DNA of 64,000 nucleotides from Mesostigma viride (lineage: Eukaryota > Streptophyta > Mesostigmatophyceae > Mesostigmatales > Mesostigmataceae). Every line of letters begins with the position of its first letter. Position 1 is the first letter of the stretch. The notes below the pieces were generated by a model. That model did no database searches. It saw nothing but the letters and a program-made list of their open reading frames with translations, and was not told the origin of the DNA. The DNA lies in assembly GCA_009746045.1 (NCBI GenBank), contig RPFO01000406.1, positions 2,427,660-2,491,659 of the forward strand, given 5' to 3'. A program made the position numbers and the translations under genes. Positions 32,860 to 43,032 of this stretch are shown here, one piece after another.

Positions 32860-34818
32860 GCAGCAACGACAGCAACAGCAGCAGCAGCAGCAACGACCGC
32901 AGCAGCAACAGCAGCAACCACAGCAGCAGCAGCAGCAACAACGGCAACCCCGGTTACAACAACAACAACTCCAGACGAGACCACAATGGCCACCATCGGA
33001 TCCTGAGCAGCAGGGGACGAGCATGAAGATACCCTGCACTACCGCCATCAGCAGTCAGCCACCGGGCGGCCAACGCATCCTTGGGCAGGTCGGGGGCGGC
33101 CCCAGGGACCTCCACCGGGCCCCACACACCGGGGCAGACGCAGAGTGTCCTTCGGCAGCACGTCTCTGTTACCCACGGCGCTCTGGTATTCGGATGAGGA
33201 AGGGGAGATCCCAGGGGCAGATGGCGAGTTCGATGACCTGGAAGGGACTAACGAGGCGGACGAGGGAACTGTCACGCAGGGCCCGCCCGTTGGTACTCAT
33301 AGACCACGGACCAGCCCAGGGGAGACCAGGAGCAGTGTCACCACCAGAGACGAGGAGACTCACACGCCAGTCCAGCGCCCGGCACCTCAACCGCAGCGCC
33401 CACGGGTGCTTGACCAAAGCGCGGTCCCCTCGCCAGCGCCTGCTGGCAACCTCAGCTTCAGCAGGGTGGCCTTGGATGACCCGGGGTACGAACACCCCTC
33501 ATCCGTCCAGGTGCGGCGGACTCATGGTACGCCGCCCAGATCCAGCTCTCTCCCCCGGTCGCAGCCCCCCGACTTCGGCGATATCCCCCACGTAGACGTC
33601 GGTGGGCCCGTCACCGCCGCGGTAAAGGCCCCACCGATGCCCAATTTCAAGAATGTACCCAAGCTGCACGCGGACATGAAACCGCGCGAGGTAGAGGAAT
33701 GGGGACGCATGTGGCGACGGCAGTATACCATCTGGCGCAACCATCACAACTGGCAGCTGGCCACCAGCGATCTGATTGATCTCGTGATTAACTCCTGTAT
33801 GGACCCCTCGGTGATAAGCATCTTGAACTGTGAGAGCATCGCGTCCCAGTCATACCCGCAAACCTTGGCGGAACTGATGGACCGAGTGCGTCGCAAGCTG
33901 GTGCCCCCAGATGCTACACTCCACGAGCGGATGGCCTTCAGCAAGCTGCGCCAGGGGACCACCCCATATCGCGAGTTTCTGTCTAAGTTCGAGTCCAGCG
34001 CCGCCTACCTGGCTGACATGACCTGGTACGAGTACAAGAGCAGGTTCATCGAGGCACTCTGCCCCGAGCTGCAGGACGAGGTATTCAAGCACTATGCTGA
34101 TGTCCCTTGGGAAGAGTGGGACATCTTGAATATCCAGAGGTATCTCCTACAGGTGGCCGACGTAGTGGCTCGCGGGCGTGCCCCCTCAGTGCGCCGTTTC
34201 TTCAGACCTGCTCCCCCGCGACGGGTGAATCAGATGTACTCCACTGATTTCGCCGGCGAGGAGGAGGACGAGTACCTCGACGACCCTGACGAGGGCTACA
34301 CTGACCATGGCGTCAACGCGATCGACGCTAGCAAGGCGCGCTGCTTCATGTGCAGCGAGGTGGGGCACCTCAAGCGCGACTGCCCCAAGCTCCGGGGCAA
34401 GAACGCCAGTCGTGGGACAGGAGAAGGGACACCCAGTGTTCGTTTCTCCGGCCCGGCCTTCGGCAGCCGCCCCGACTCCTCCGGTCCTCGGGACCGACCC
34501 CGCAACGCGGGTGAGCGTGCGGCTCGCCTGCAGCACGCCAGACAGGTCCCGACGCAGTACCAGCAGCCGCGACCACCCGCGACCAGCTCTACCAAGGGTG
34601 TGTTGCGTGCGGTCAACGAGATGGAGGCGCGGCGACAGTCCTCCTCTTCCGGCCAAACGCAGGCAGTGGCTGGCTACGAGTACGACGACGAGGAGGGGGC
34701 TGACGAAGAGGAGGAGGGGGGGAAGAGGGCGGGTGGTCGGGCGAGGCGGCCTCCCGTCCCACCGCTCCTCGGGAGTAGTAGCCCTGCCCATGGGCTTGGG
34801 TCCCGGGGTAGGGGATAG
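32501..34818 (+). pseudogene. gag: Gypsy E gag region
   Basis: The capsid-like helical region, around 33640-34190, contains KPREVEEWGRMWRRQ and LRQGTTPYREFLSKFES, the pattern of Ty3/gypsy retrotransposon gag. A single zinc knuckle, CFMCSEVGHLKRDC, lies at 34342-34383. The N-terminal part is hydrophilic and includes a long glutamine tract. An acidic patch near the C-terminus (DDEEGADEEEEGGK) follows the knuckle. Broken; treated as a fossil. Confidence 0.9.
32797..32975 (+). repeat. CAG/CAA tract encoding polyglutamine in gag
   Basis: About 180 bases of CAG and CAA codons with rare CGA, CCG or CCA codons encode an almost pure glutamine run. Codon mixing shows it is not a simple triplet expansion. 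The opposite strand gives long leucine, alanine and cysteine ORFs that are shadows. Confidence 0.9.
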
Positions 34819-34849
34819 GGTAGAAAAATCAGATGGTAGCCCAGACGCG

Positions 34850-37800
34850 GAGTCAACTAGAGTAGAGGTAGACGTCAATAACGTGGCCGCAGACGCGTCC
34901 ACCCAACCGGCGGCGCGTGCATCTCAAGGAGATTCGCGGCATCTGTTTCTTTTCAGCGGAGGGTTATTGGTCCCTCCCACCGTCCTTGATCCGTATTTGA
35001 AGGAGAAAACGATCATGGACGTGAAGTTCCTGGTCGACACCGGCGCCTCCACGTCCTTCATCAACGAGGCCCTGGTGCGTCGGCTGGGCCTGGTACCCCG
35101 GCCTCACACCACGGCAGTATATGTCACCTACTCAGACGGTCGGCGACACCAATCGCCGGGCCTAGCAGACATCAAGGGTGTGCTGCAGGGCACGCCGGTG
35201 GACCTGGTGGCGACTATTGCGCCGCTGGGCGCTGCCGACATCATCATTGGAGTGGACTGGCTGGACAAGCAGGATGTGGACATCAGTGTGCGCCGGCGGG
35301 TAGTTTGGTTTCCGGATGGTTCATTCTGGTGCCCAGACAGCGAGTATAGGGCACAGGCCGCGGAGGTCCATAACATTACACACGAGCGCTCGGCGGACGG
35401 GCCTCGACCAGCGTCCCAGATCCTGATGAGTAGCAAGACGCTGGCGCGCCAGCTCCGGAAGGGCAAGGAGTACGCGATGTATCGCATAGACCTGGATAGC
35501 ACTCAGGCTCTGCTTAACGAGATTGGTGCCGGATTCACACCGGATGAGCTGGCGCGGTTCAATGCCGTCCTGGAGAAGCGCACTACCCTTTTTGCGGATC
35601 GCACCCCCCAGTTCCCTCCCAATCGATCGGTGTTACATCGTGTCCAGCTCCAGGAGGGTTCCGGGCCTACCGTGTCTCCCATGTACCGCATGGGCCCAGT
35701 CGAGCTGGTGGAGCTCAAGAAGATCCTCATTTCACTGCTCGACGCTGGGCTCATTGAACCCAGCAACAGCCCCTTCTCAGCGGGCGTGCTGCTCGTTCCC
35801 AAGCCAGGCGGCAAGTGGCGTCTGGTGACGGATTACCGGAAGCTGAACGCCATCACCGTCAAGTCCCGGTATCCTCTACCGCGGATCGACGACATCTTCA
35901 ACCGTGTCCAGGGGGCCACGTGTTTCACCGTCATCGACTGTGCGGACGGGTTTTGGCAGCTGCGCATCGCGCCAGAAGACTGCCACAAGACCGCGTTCGC
36001 TACGCCCTTCGGTCACTATCAGTTTCGGGTGGCGGCAATGGGGCTGTGCAATTCGCCTGCGTCCTTCCAGATGCTGATGAATGACATCCTCCGTCCGGTG
36101 ATGGGCACAGCCCACTTGCCGCAGGTTTCCCAGGACCTGGCGGACCCGCAGAAGGGGGCGCGCCCGCCCTGGACCTACAAGCGCACGTGCGCGCTGGCGT
36201 ATCTGGACGACATCCTGGTGTACTCCAAGACGTTCGAGGAGCACCTAGAGGATGTGGACGCCGTGCTGCAGATCATGGAGGATGAGCACCTTTCGGCGCG
36301 GAAGGCCAAGGTGCGCGCCGGCCGCTGCGTGCCGTTTCTGGGCCATACCTTGTCCGCGGACGGCATCGCGACCGACCCTGAGAAGATCGAGTCCGTTCAG
36401 CAATGGCCTGTCCCTACGGACGTGAAAGGGGTGCGCAGCTTCCTGGGATTGGCTTCTTACTACCGACGGTTCATCCCGCGGTTTGCCACCATCGCCGCCC
36501 CGATCAACGCTCTTCTCAAGAAGGGTCAACCGTTCCTTTGGGCTGAGCAGTGCCAACAGGCTTTCGAGGCGCTCAAGCGCCACCTCACCACAGCGCCAGT
36601 CCTTATCCTGCCGGATCCGGCCCTTCCTTTCGTTGTGGCCACTGACGCCAGCAAGGTGGCCATCGGGGGTGTTCTCCTGCAGGACCACGGCAAGGGCCTT
36701 CAGCCCATCGAGTACATCTCACGTACGATGATTCCGGCGGAGCGGAATTATCCAGTGCATCAGCAGGAACTCCTGGCAGTCGTCTACAGCTGCCACACGT
36801 GGCGTCATCATCTCTTGGGGGCCCAGTTTTCGGTGGCCATCAGTGAGCAGGGGGATCTCGACCCGCATCGCCTGGTGATCCACACGGACCACCGGCCGCT
36901 CACCCACCTCCTGGTGCAGCCCAACTTGACGCCCCGCCAGGCGCGGTGGATGGAGTACCTGTCACAGTTTGCGCCGTTCAAGATCCAATATGTCAAGGGC
37001 GCGGACAATGTGGTGCCCGACGCCCTCTCGCGACGGGCGGACTATTGGTTCTACGAGGACATGGACGTGCTGCATACCACCTGTGTCCCAGTGGCCGCCC
37101 CGGGGACCGCCTACGGTGTGGAACCACGGTCTCCCCAGGCCCGCCACTTGTTTCATCTTGGGCACACCACCATGGATGACTTGTCACCCCTCCCGGAGGA
37201 GACGGTTCAACCAAGCGCCCACGAGGACGTGGACACCCCCGGGGAGGGGGAGGGGTCGCATGCGCGCGTGCCCCTTAGTCATGTGGTGCCGCCCCAGGGA
37301 ATTTTTCAGCTTCAGCCGCTCGGCCCTCCCACAGTCTTCTCAGAATTCGTCAACCAGGCGGGTACGCATGCGACAGAACCGGCTGCGGACGCATTCACAG
37401 TCACGTCGGACTTGGAGATGCTGATCAGCCGGTTCACGATCACGGAGGAAGCAGCACTTGAAGCCATCCGGGCACATCCCCAGCAGATGGGGGCCTATCC
37501 TTGCAAATTCCAGGAGGGGCGCCTGTTCGTGAGTCCCCAGCCGGAGGAATGGCGGCTGTATGTTCCTGAGCTTGTAGGGCTGCCTTGCTTCACGAGCTCC
37601 ATGATTCTCTTCTGGGCGGACATCAGGGAAGTCACCGTCTCCTTCCCCGGGCACGTAAGCACTTCTACTGGCCAGGGATGAAGGAGTATATCGAGACGTA
37701 TGTGCGCCAGTGCCCCTCGTGTCAGATCATGAAGTCCAGGAACACGGGCTCTCAGGCCGTCCCTAAGACGCTGCCGGATCCTATGGGTCCTTGGGATTCT

Positions 37801-38925
37801 ATCATGATGGACTTCATCGGCCCGTTCAAGAAGACGAAGAACGGCAACAGCATGGTCTTGGTGTTCGTGGACCGCCTGACGCGCATGTGTCACCTGGCTC
37901 CGTGTCCGGTCGACCTCACAGCGGAGGAGTGCGCCAAGATATACCTGACGCACGTGTTTCGGTTTCACGGGCTCAGCCGGCAGTTCATCTCTGACCGCGA
38001 CAAGCTCTTCACGGCCAAATTCTGGCAGGAGTTCTTCGAGCAACTGGGCACCAAGGTGTCGCTGGGCACGGCCTACCACAGCTCGTCGTCGCACCTGGTG
38101 GAGCGGTTGAACCGCACGGTGCAAGAGACCATGCGACACTACACCGACACGGTGGGCAGCAATTGGGAAGAACTTCTGGGCTTGGTGGAGTTTTCCCTGA
38201 ACAATGCCCCCCAGGCCGCCCATGGGTTCACACCCTTTTTCCTCAACTCCGGCCGACACCCTCTCACACCGCTCGACTTGCTTGGGAGCCACGAACTGGG
38301 AGAGGATCAGGTCAAGCTGGATACCCTGCAAGGGGTTGAGCGGTTGCTGCAGCGGATGCACCAGGCGCATAACAGCGCGGTTCAGGGCTATCGCGCAGCG
38401 GCAGCGCGGTATCTGGCGAGGACAGCCGGCAAGCGGGATCACCGGACGCCGTCCATCGAGGTGGGCGATTGGGTCCTGGTTGAGGGCCCGCAGATCGGGC
38501 GATTTTCGCACAAGGTGGAGAAGGAGCTGAAGACTAAGCTCCGACCCATGTTCCTGGGACCCTACAAGGTCCTCACCAAGTTCGATGATGTCATGTTCCA
38601 GGTGGACATTCCAGTGTCATGGAACCTCACGTCCAACCGTTTTCACCGTGACCAGCTCAAGTTGTATCACCAGAACACCATTCAGGGTAGGGTCAATCCC
38701 CCAGCCCCACTGGAGTTCAATCCGGATACGGGGGAACAGGAGGACGAGGTGGCCGCAATCGTGGGTCACCGGGATGTCAAACGGGGACGAGGGGTCCAGC
38801 GACAATATCGGGTGCGATGGCGATTCGCACAACACGAGTCTGAGGACTCCTGGCGCACCGCTACCGAGTTAGCGGGGTGCGCCCGCTTACTAGAAGCATA
38901 CAAGAAGACGCACCAGTTGCGTTAG
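34850..38925 (+). pseudogene. pol: Gypsy E pol region: protease, reverse transcriptase, RNase H, integrase, chromodomain
   Basis: Domains in order: protease with LVDTGAS (35036); reverse transcriptase with LVPKPGGKWRLVTDYRKLN and the catalytic YLDD at 36200; RNase H with VATDASKVAIGG (36641) and HTDHRPL; integrase zinc finger (HELHDSLLGGHQ...CPSC, 37588-37730) and core with DFIGPF (37810), SDRDKLF (37993) and VERLNR (38101), giving the D-35-E spacing. The C-terminal chromodomain at about 38740-38900 has QYRVRWRFAQHESEDSW. The chromodomain places E in the chromovirus branch of Ty3/gypsy (Metaviridae). Broken, with a small number of breaks. Confidence 0.93.
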
Positions 38926-39020
38926 CAGACCACAGCCGGTAGGGTGTAGGGTGAGGGTGGTGCGTGAGCCAGGTATTAGGTACGCGTCGACTAACGCCCT
39001 GACATCTTGTGTGTGGGCTG

Positions 39021-39026
39021 TGCAGG
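39021..39026 (+). promoter_or_regulatory. Splice-acceptor-like site before gypsy E third ORF
   Basis: A branch-like GACTAAC (38988-38994) is followed by a T- and G-rich run and TGTGCAG. From GGGGACGCC onward the sequence becomes homologous to D, where the same junction is preceded by TTGCTTTTGCAG. The switch from unlike to alike sequence exactly at AG suggests an exon boundary. Confidence 0.55.
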
Positions 39027-39353
39027 GGGACGCCCCGGAGGCGCTTCCCAGAGGCCAGACTCCCGTTGGCGCCGTGGAGGCTGCTGACGCAGGATTCCGG
39101 GATGCAGATGGGGAGTCCAGTGAGGGGGATTTGGTCGACATGGACATACCCGACGATCCGGAGGTCCCAGAACCGGAAGTGGGGGCAAGGACGCAGATAG
39201 CTCGTGGAGAGCCTGCGGTCCGAAGGGATGCACCAGGGGCCGGGGGTTCGAGAGATGGTGGCGGACAGACGGGGCCCTCCTCTAGTCGCGAGCGCCGGCA
39301 AGAAACCTCGTCAAGGCCTGGAGCACCGGACGCGCGTACGTTGCAGCTGGTAA
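39026..39353 (+). pseudogene. Gypsy E third ORF, N-terminal part
   Basis: An acidic N-terminal region (EGDLVDMDIPDDPEVPEPE) is shared with D's third ORF and ends with the conserved APDARTLQLVK at the copia C insertion. The homologous sequence resumes on C's far side at 55050. See the D copy for a fuller description. Confidence 0.8.
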
Positions 39354-39969
39354 AGTTGTATGAGAGTGAATGCCAAGAATTCCGCCATGGTTCTTGCAGG
39401 AAGTTGCCTTTATTAATAACAAGGAACACAGACGTAAGTCACGTCACTTCCAAGACTGCACGCAGCACAGGCGACAGGGTCGCAGTGCCAAGAGAACGTG
39501 CACGCAAGAACTAGCGTCCCGGTGCGACCAAGTCACACATATAGGTTGTTAGGGACGCGTCCAAGTATTCAGCTGCACTGTCACAGCTGAACTGTCAATC
39601 AATTGATTACACAGACTCTGGCACGCCTTTGGCGCGCAGATCTATCAATTGTCCATACGGCTAGTCCTGTGGACCTATCCGTACACTGCTCAGCATCAAT
39701 TGTCTCATAGGTCCTGGCGCGCTACAGCGCCCCTACCTATCAATTGACCATCAAGTCCTGTACAAGTCCTGTCAACGTCCTGCGGACTATCAAAGTGACA
39801 CTTGTACATCCTGTGTCCGTACGCGCCCACAGTGGCGCGCCGGGTACTGTCGGCACAGCCTAGGAAACGTCATAACTTTTACGTTCCTTAACCAAATAAG
39901 GCGTTCAAGGTGCCGTTGGAAAGAGCGTAACAATCTCTATCCATCTAACGTAAATCCTTTACGTTAACT
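39354..39969 (-). repeat. Copia C 3' LTR (616 bp)
   Basis: It runs AGTTGTATGAG...TTTACGTTAACT on the plus strand. A minus-strand purine-rich stretch, AAAGAAAAGAAGGGATTGG, abuts its inner edge. Confidence 0.92.
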
Positions 39970-40230
39970 CCAATCCCTTCTTTTCTTTAGGGATCACATC
40001 CCCTGCCAGGGACCCTTGAAGTAGCTTGAAATGTCCTTCACTCCAGCTTGAAGCTTGAACAGATGTCTTTAATGGCCATTGCCATTCCCCCAGCCTTTTC
40101 TTTTAAGGAACTGGAAAAGAAACAGATCTGCCACAGGGAAAACCATTCCATGAGAAATGGATAAAAACCTATGGAAGTGGCATTACAGAGTACCACCAGA
40201 TATTAGAAGCCCACAAAATTAAATACATAC
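39970..40230 (-). other. Copia C 3' untranslated region, distal part
   Basis: It matches 47170-47466 of copy B in reverse complement. Copia B has inserted at its end with the duplication CATAC. No ORF. Confidence 0.85.
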
Positions 40231-40871
40231 AGTTAACGTAAAGGATTTACGTTAGATGGATAGAGATTGTTACGCTCTTTCCAACGGCACCTTGAACGCC
40301 TCATTTGGTTAAGGAACGTAAAAGTTATGACGTTTCCTAGGCTGTGCCGACAGTACCCGGCGCGCCACTGTGGGCGCGTACGGACACAGGATGTACAAGT
40401 GTCACTTTGATAGTCCGCAGGACGTTGACAGGACTTGTACAGGACTTGATGGTCAATTGATAGGTAGGCGCACTGTAGCGCGCCAGGACCTATGAGACAA
40501 TTGATGCTGACTAGTGTACGGATAGGTCCACAGGACTAGCCGTATGGACAATTGATAGATCTGCGCGCCAAAGGCGTGCCAGAGTCTGTGTAATCAATTG
40601 ATTGACAGTTCAGCTGTGACAGTGCAGCTGAATACTTGGACGCGTCCCTAGTAAGCTATATGAGTGACTTGGTCACACCGGGACGCTAGTTCTTGCGTGC
40701 ACGTTCTCTTGGCACTGCGACCCTGTCGTCTGTGCTGCGTGCAGTCTTGGAAGTGACGTGACTTACGTCTGTGTTTCCTGATTGTTAATAAAGGCAACTT
40801 CCTGCAAGAACCATGGCGGAATTCGTGGCATTCTTACCCTCACAACTCGTATTACAACTCGTATTACAACT
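40231..40871 (+). repeat. Copia B 5' LTR (641 bp)
   Basis: It starts AGTTAACG and ends TTACAACT. The first bases form a hairpin (TAACGTAAA gga TTTACGTTA). Four copies of CAATTGAT lie at 40454, 40498, 40549 and 40595, about 47 bases apart. AATAAA is at 40788. The 3' edge has three AACT words separated by CGTATTAC. Confidence 0.95.
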
Positions 40872-40887
40872 CGTATTACACGCTCTG
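40872..40887 (+). promoter_or_regulatory. Candidate primer site of copia B
   Basis: CGTATTACACGCTCTG directly follows the LTR. CGTATTACA is shared at the same place in copies A and C. It does not begin TGG, so it does not pair with a tRNA 3' end. A tRNA-internal primer is possible, as for copia and Ty5. Confidence 0.4.
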
Positions 40888-40895
40888 TCAAAAAG

Positions 40896-41606
40896 ATGCC
40901 AAATTCGGAAGAATTTCGGATTCCGGACGATGAGGAAATAGCCGCTCCGCCGGCTGGTTCTTCGTCAAGACCAACTGTGCCGTCGTGGCAACAATTGCTC
41001 GACGAAGTTACAGTTTCGCTCGACGAGCTTCATCGTCAGCAGCGTGCAGCTCACGCATTGCTCGGGGATAACCCCGAGGACCCCGATTTGCCAGCACTGG
41101 TGCCGGCAATCCGCAACCTGTTGGACCAGATTCGAAACATTTTATCGACATTTACGGTCCAGGTGCGGGGAGGTTTGCGGTCGGTGACCGAAGTCACGAC
41201 TGCCATTGAGGAGTTGGACAACGTCCTCTCTTCACTCACCGGTTACCAGAGAAACCTGCAAAACTGGGCATCGCTTCGCACGGGGGGCGCGCCGGCGGTG
41301 TCAACAAATTTGTTTCAGGATCTCGCGCTGTTATCGCTGCTCACTCGCGGCGTACGCAGTCGCGAGCGCCAGGTTTTAATTAACCTGGTGGCATTTCTCG
41401 CCTCAGTGCGAGAGTGGATTCCCGCGGGGTGGGAATTATTGACGATCTTTACACATCCTCTGCGCCTCGTCGCGCGTCGGCGCGTCGCAACTTACGCGGC
41501 GGGGAGCACGCCGGTTTTAATTCATACCGGTGCAGGTCCGGAGCTGGATATGGAGGATCGTGAGTTCGTATACACGTACTGCGACTTCAGGGGCCTTGAC
41601 TACTAG
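40896..41606 (+). CDS. Copia B ORF1, conserved protein before gag
   Basis: This encodes a 236-aa protein. The start is taken at MPNSEEFRIP, where homology with A and C begins, although the frame is open into the LTR. An acidic, proline- and serine-rich start is followed by a long region predicted to be mostly helical from its pattern (LTGYQRNLQNWASL, LFQDLALLSLLTRGV, LINLVAFLASVREW), and it ends YCDFRGLDY. No zinc knuckle, membrane segment or known catalytic motif was seen. It could be an extra structural protein or a split-off capsid domain. It precedes gag by about 170 bases in a different frame. Confidence 0.85.
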   Translation: MPNSEEFRIPDDEEIAAPPAGSSSRPTVPSWQQLLDEVTVSLDELHRQQRAAHALLGDNPEDPDLPALVPAIRNLLDQIRNILSTFTVQVRGGLRSVTEVTTAIEELDNVLSSLTGYQRNLQNWASLRTGGAPAVSTNLFQDLALLSLLTRGVRSRERQVLINLVAFLASVREWIPAGWELLTIFTHPLRLVARRRVATYAAGSTPVLIHTGAGPELDMEDREFVYTYCDFRGLDY

Positions 41607-41775
41607 TCGGCCTAATTTTCTTCTGCAGTACTTGTCGACATTTTTTTTGTCGAATTTCGGCGGCAATTCGCGGGGCGGCAGCGACACCGGCGCAGGCGGC
41701 AGAGGCGACACAAAAATTTTGTACATATTTTCTGCTGCTTCGTTAAGGTGTTCTTTGAATAGCTGGTAGTGCAGG

Positions 41776-42891
41776 ATGGCTGAGGGACGCCGTAGCAAGG
41801 GTCCAGCCAGTGGGAATAATAATGGGGGTGCTGGTAGTGGAACCGCTCACGTAGATGACGTGGGGCTTACCGGAGAGATTACCAACCTTCCTCACAATAA
41901 TAATAATGCACAAGCTATTCATGGCTTTGATCTTACCACACAGGGTCTTTTAATTGTCAATCAGTTGCAGCCTGTAACCTCAGACTCCAAGCCTAAGCAG
42001 GCTGAAGAGTTTGTGGAGGGATTGGAAGGGTTCCCTAGCTTGTACGGTGGTACAAATTACTATCAAATCTGGATAGGCAGTAGCACTTTTGGCAAGTGTA
42101 CTGACCAGATTAAGGACCTAACCAGGGAGTGCAAAAAGGCCAATAAGGCCTGGGCACTGTACGTGGCTGAGCTGAAGGAGCTGCTGGAGGATCAGAGGAA
42201 GAAAGTGGGGATCCATTGGCAGGACAAATACCAAGGGTGGGAGGTCAAGGGGGACCTGATCCAGAACTTTCTCAACTATTGTAAGATGGTTGAGGAGGGC
42301 AGGGCTCACGGCTTTAATGTCGCTGATAACATAGCCCTAACCAACTGGCTCAAGGTTTCTGGGCTGGATAAGGCGACACGTGGCTCCTTAAAAGTCATGT
42401 GTGCCCCACACTCTACCCTGAAGGCCTACAAGGTCATAATCAAACAAGCACTCGAGGCAGAGGAGCTGTTTGAGGGTGGAGTGCCAGCAGTGAAGGCTAC
42501 CCAGGCAGGCGGGCGTACCCAGGGTGGCTCCAAGACGTCTGAGGCTGACCGAAGCCAAGGAGGGCGTAGGGGCAACCATCACAAGCGCAAGGGAGATCAT
42601 TCACCTGATTCTGACAGGAGGTCACACTCCAAGTCGGTGTTCAGGCGGGTGGGTGGTCAGCCCAAGCAGGGCAACGCGTCTGACAATGGGGGCAGTGGCC
42701 AGGGCAAGTCCAAGATACAATGCTACCTGTGCAAGGGGTGGGGGCACATCAAGAAGGAGTGTCCCAGCTTCAAGAAGTCCCAGGGCCAGGGCAGCAACAA
42801 GAATAACAACAACAACAAGAAGAACAACAACAAGTCCCAGGCAGGCCAGCCTTCAAAGGGCAGTCAGCAAGAAGACAACAAGGAGCAGTGA
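41776..42891 (+). CDS. gag: Copia B gag
   Basis: This encodes a 371-aa protein. The N-terminus is rich in Gly and Asn. The central region (residues ~60-230: EGLEGFPSLYGGTNYYQIW, LKELLEDQRKKVGIHWQDKY) has the hydrophobic pattern of copia-type gag capsid. A basic linker leads to one zinc knuckle, C316-x2-C319-x4-H324-x4-C329, and a Lys- and Asn-rich tail. The protein would form the particle and bind genomic RNA. Pol lies downstream in the same reading frame, so expression of pol by read-through is possible. The layout is the same in A and C. Confidence 0.93.
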   Translation: MAEGRRSKGPASGNNNGGAGSGTAHVDDVGLTGEITNLPHNNNNAQAIHGFDLTTQGLLIVNQLQPVTSDSKPKQAEEFVEGLEGFPSLYGGTNYYQIWIGSSTFGKCTDQIKDLTRECKKANKAWALYVAELKELLEDQRKKVGIHWQDKYQGWEVKGDLIQNFLNYCKMVEEGRAHGFNVADNIALTNWLKVSGLDKATRGSLKVMCAPHSTLKAYKVIIKQALEAEELFEGGVPAVKATQAGGRTQGGSKTSEADRSQGGRRGNHHKRKGDHSPDSDRRSHSKSVFRRVGGQPKQGNASDNGGSGQGKSKIQCYLCKGWGHIKKECPSFKKSQGQGSNKNNNNNKKNNNKSQAGQPSKGSQQEDNKEQ

Positions 42892-43032
42892 CTGTCTGAG
42901 GCAACCCCTACACACCTTAATTCACCCAAGGGGGAGGCCAGGTGCTCCAATGCAGATTTTATATCTGGGCAACAAGAGGGTGATCTCCAGGTTCAGTGTG
43001 GCCCCAGGTCACCTGGAGAGGTACAGGTTCCT

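Noticed and set aside
32386-33048. Long minus-strand ORFs of poly-Cys, poly-Ala and poly-Leu
   Set aside because: They are the complement of the CAG/CAA tract of gypsy E gag and have no independent support.
37495-38511. 338-codon minus-strand ORF opposite the gypsy E integrase
   Set aside because: It is a shadow of the high-GC integrase frame, which carries all the catalytic motifs.
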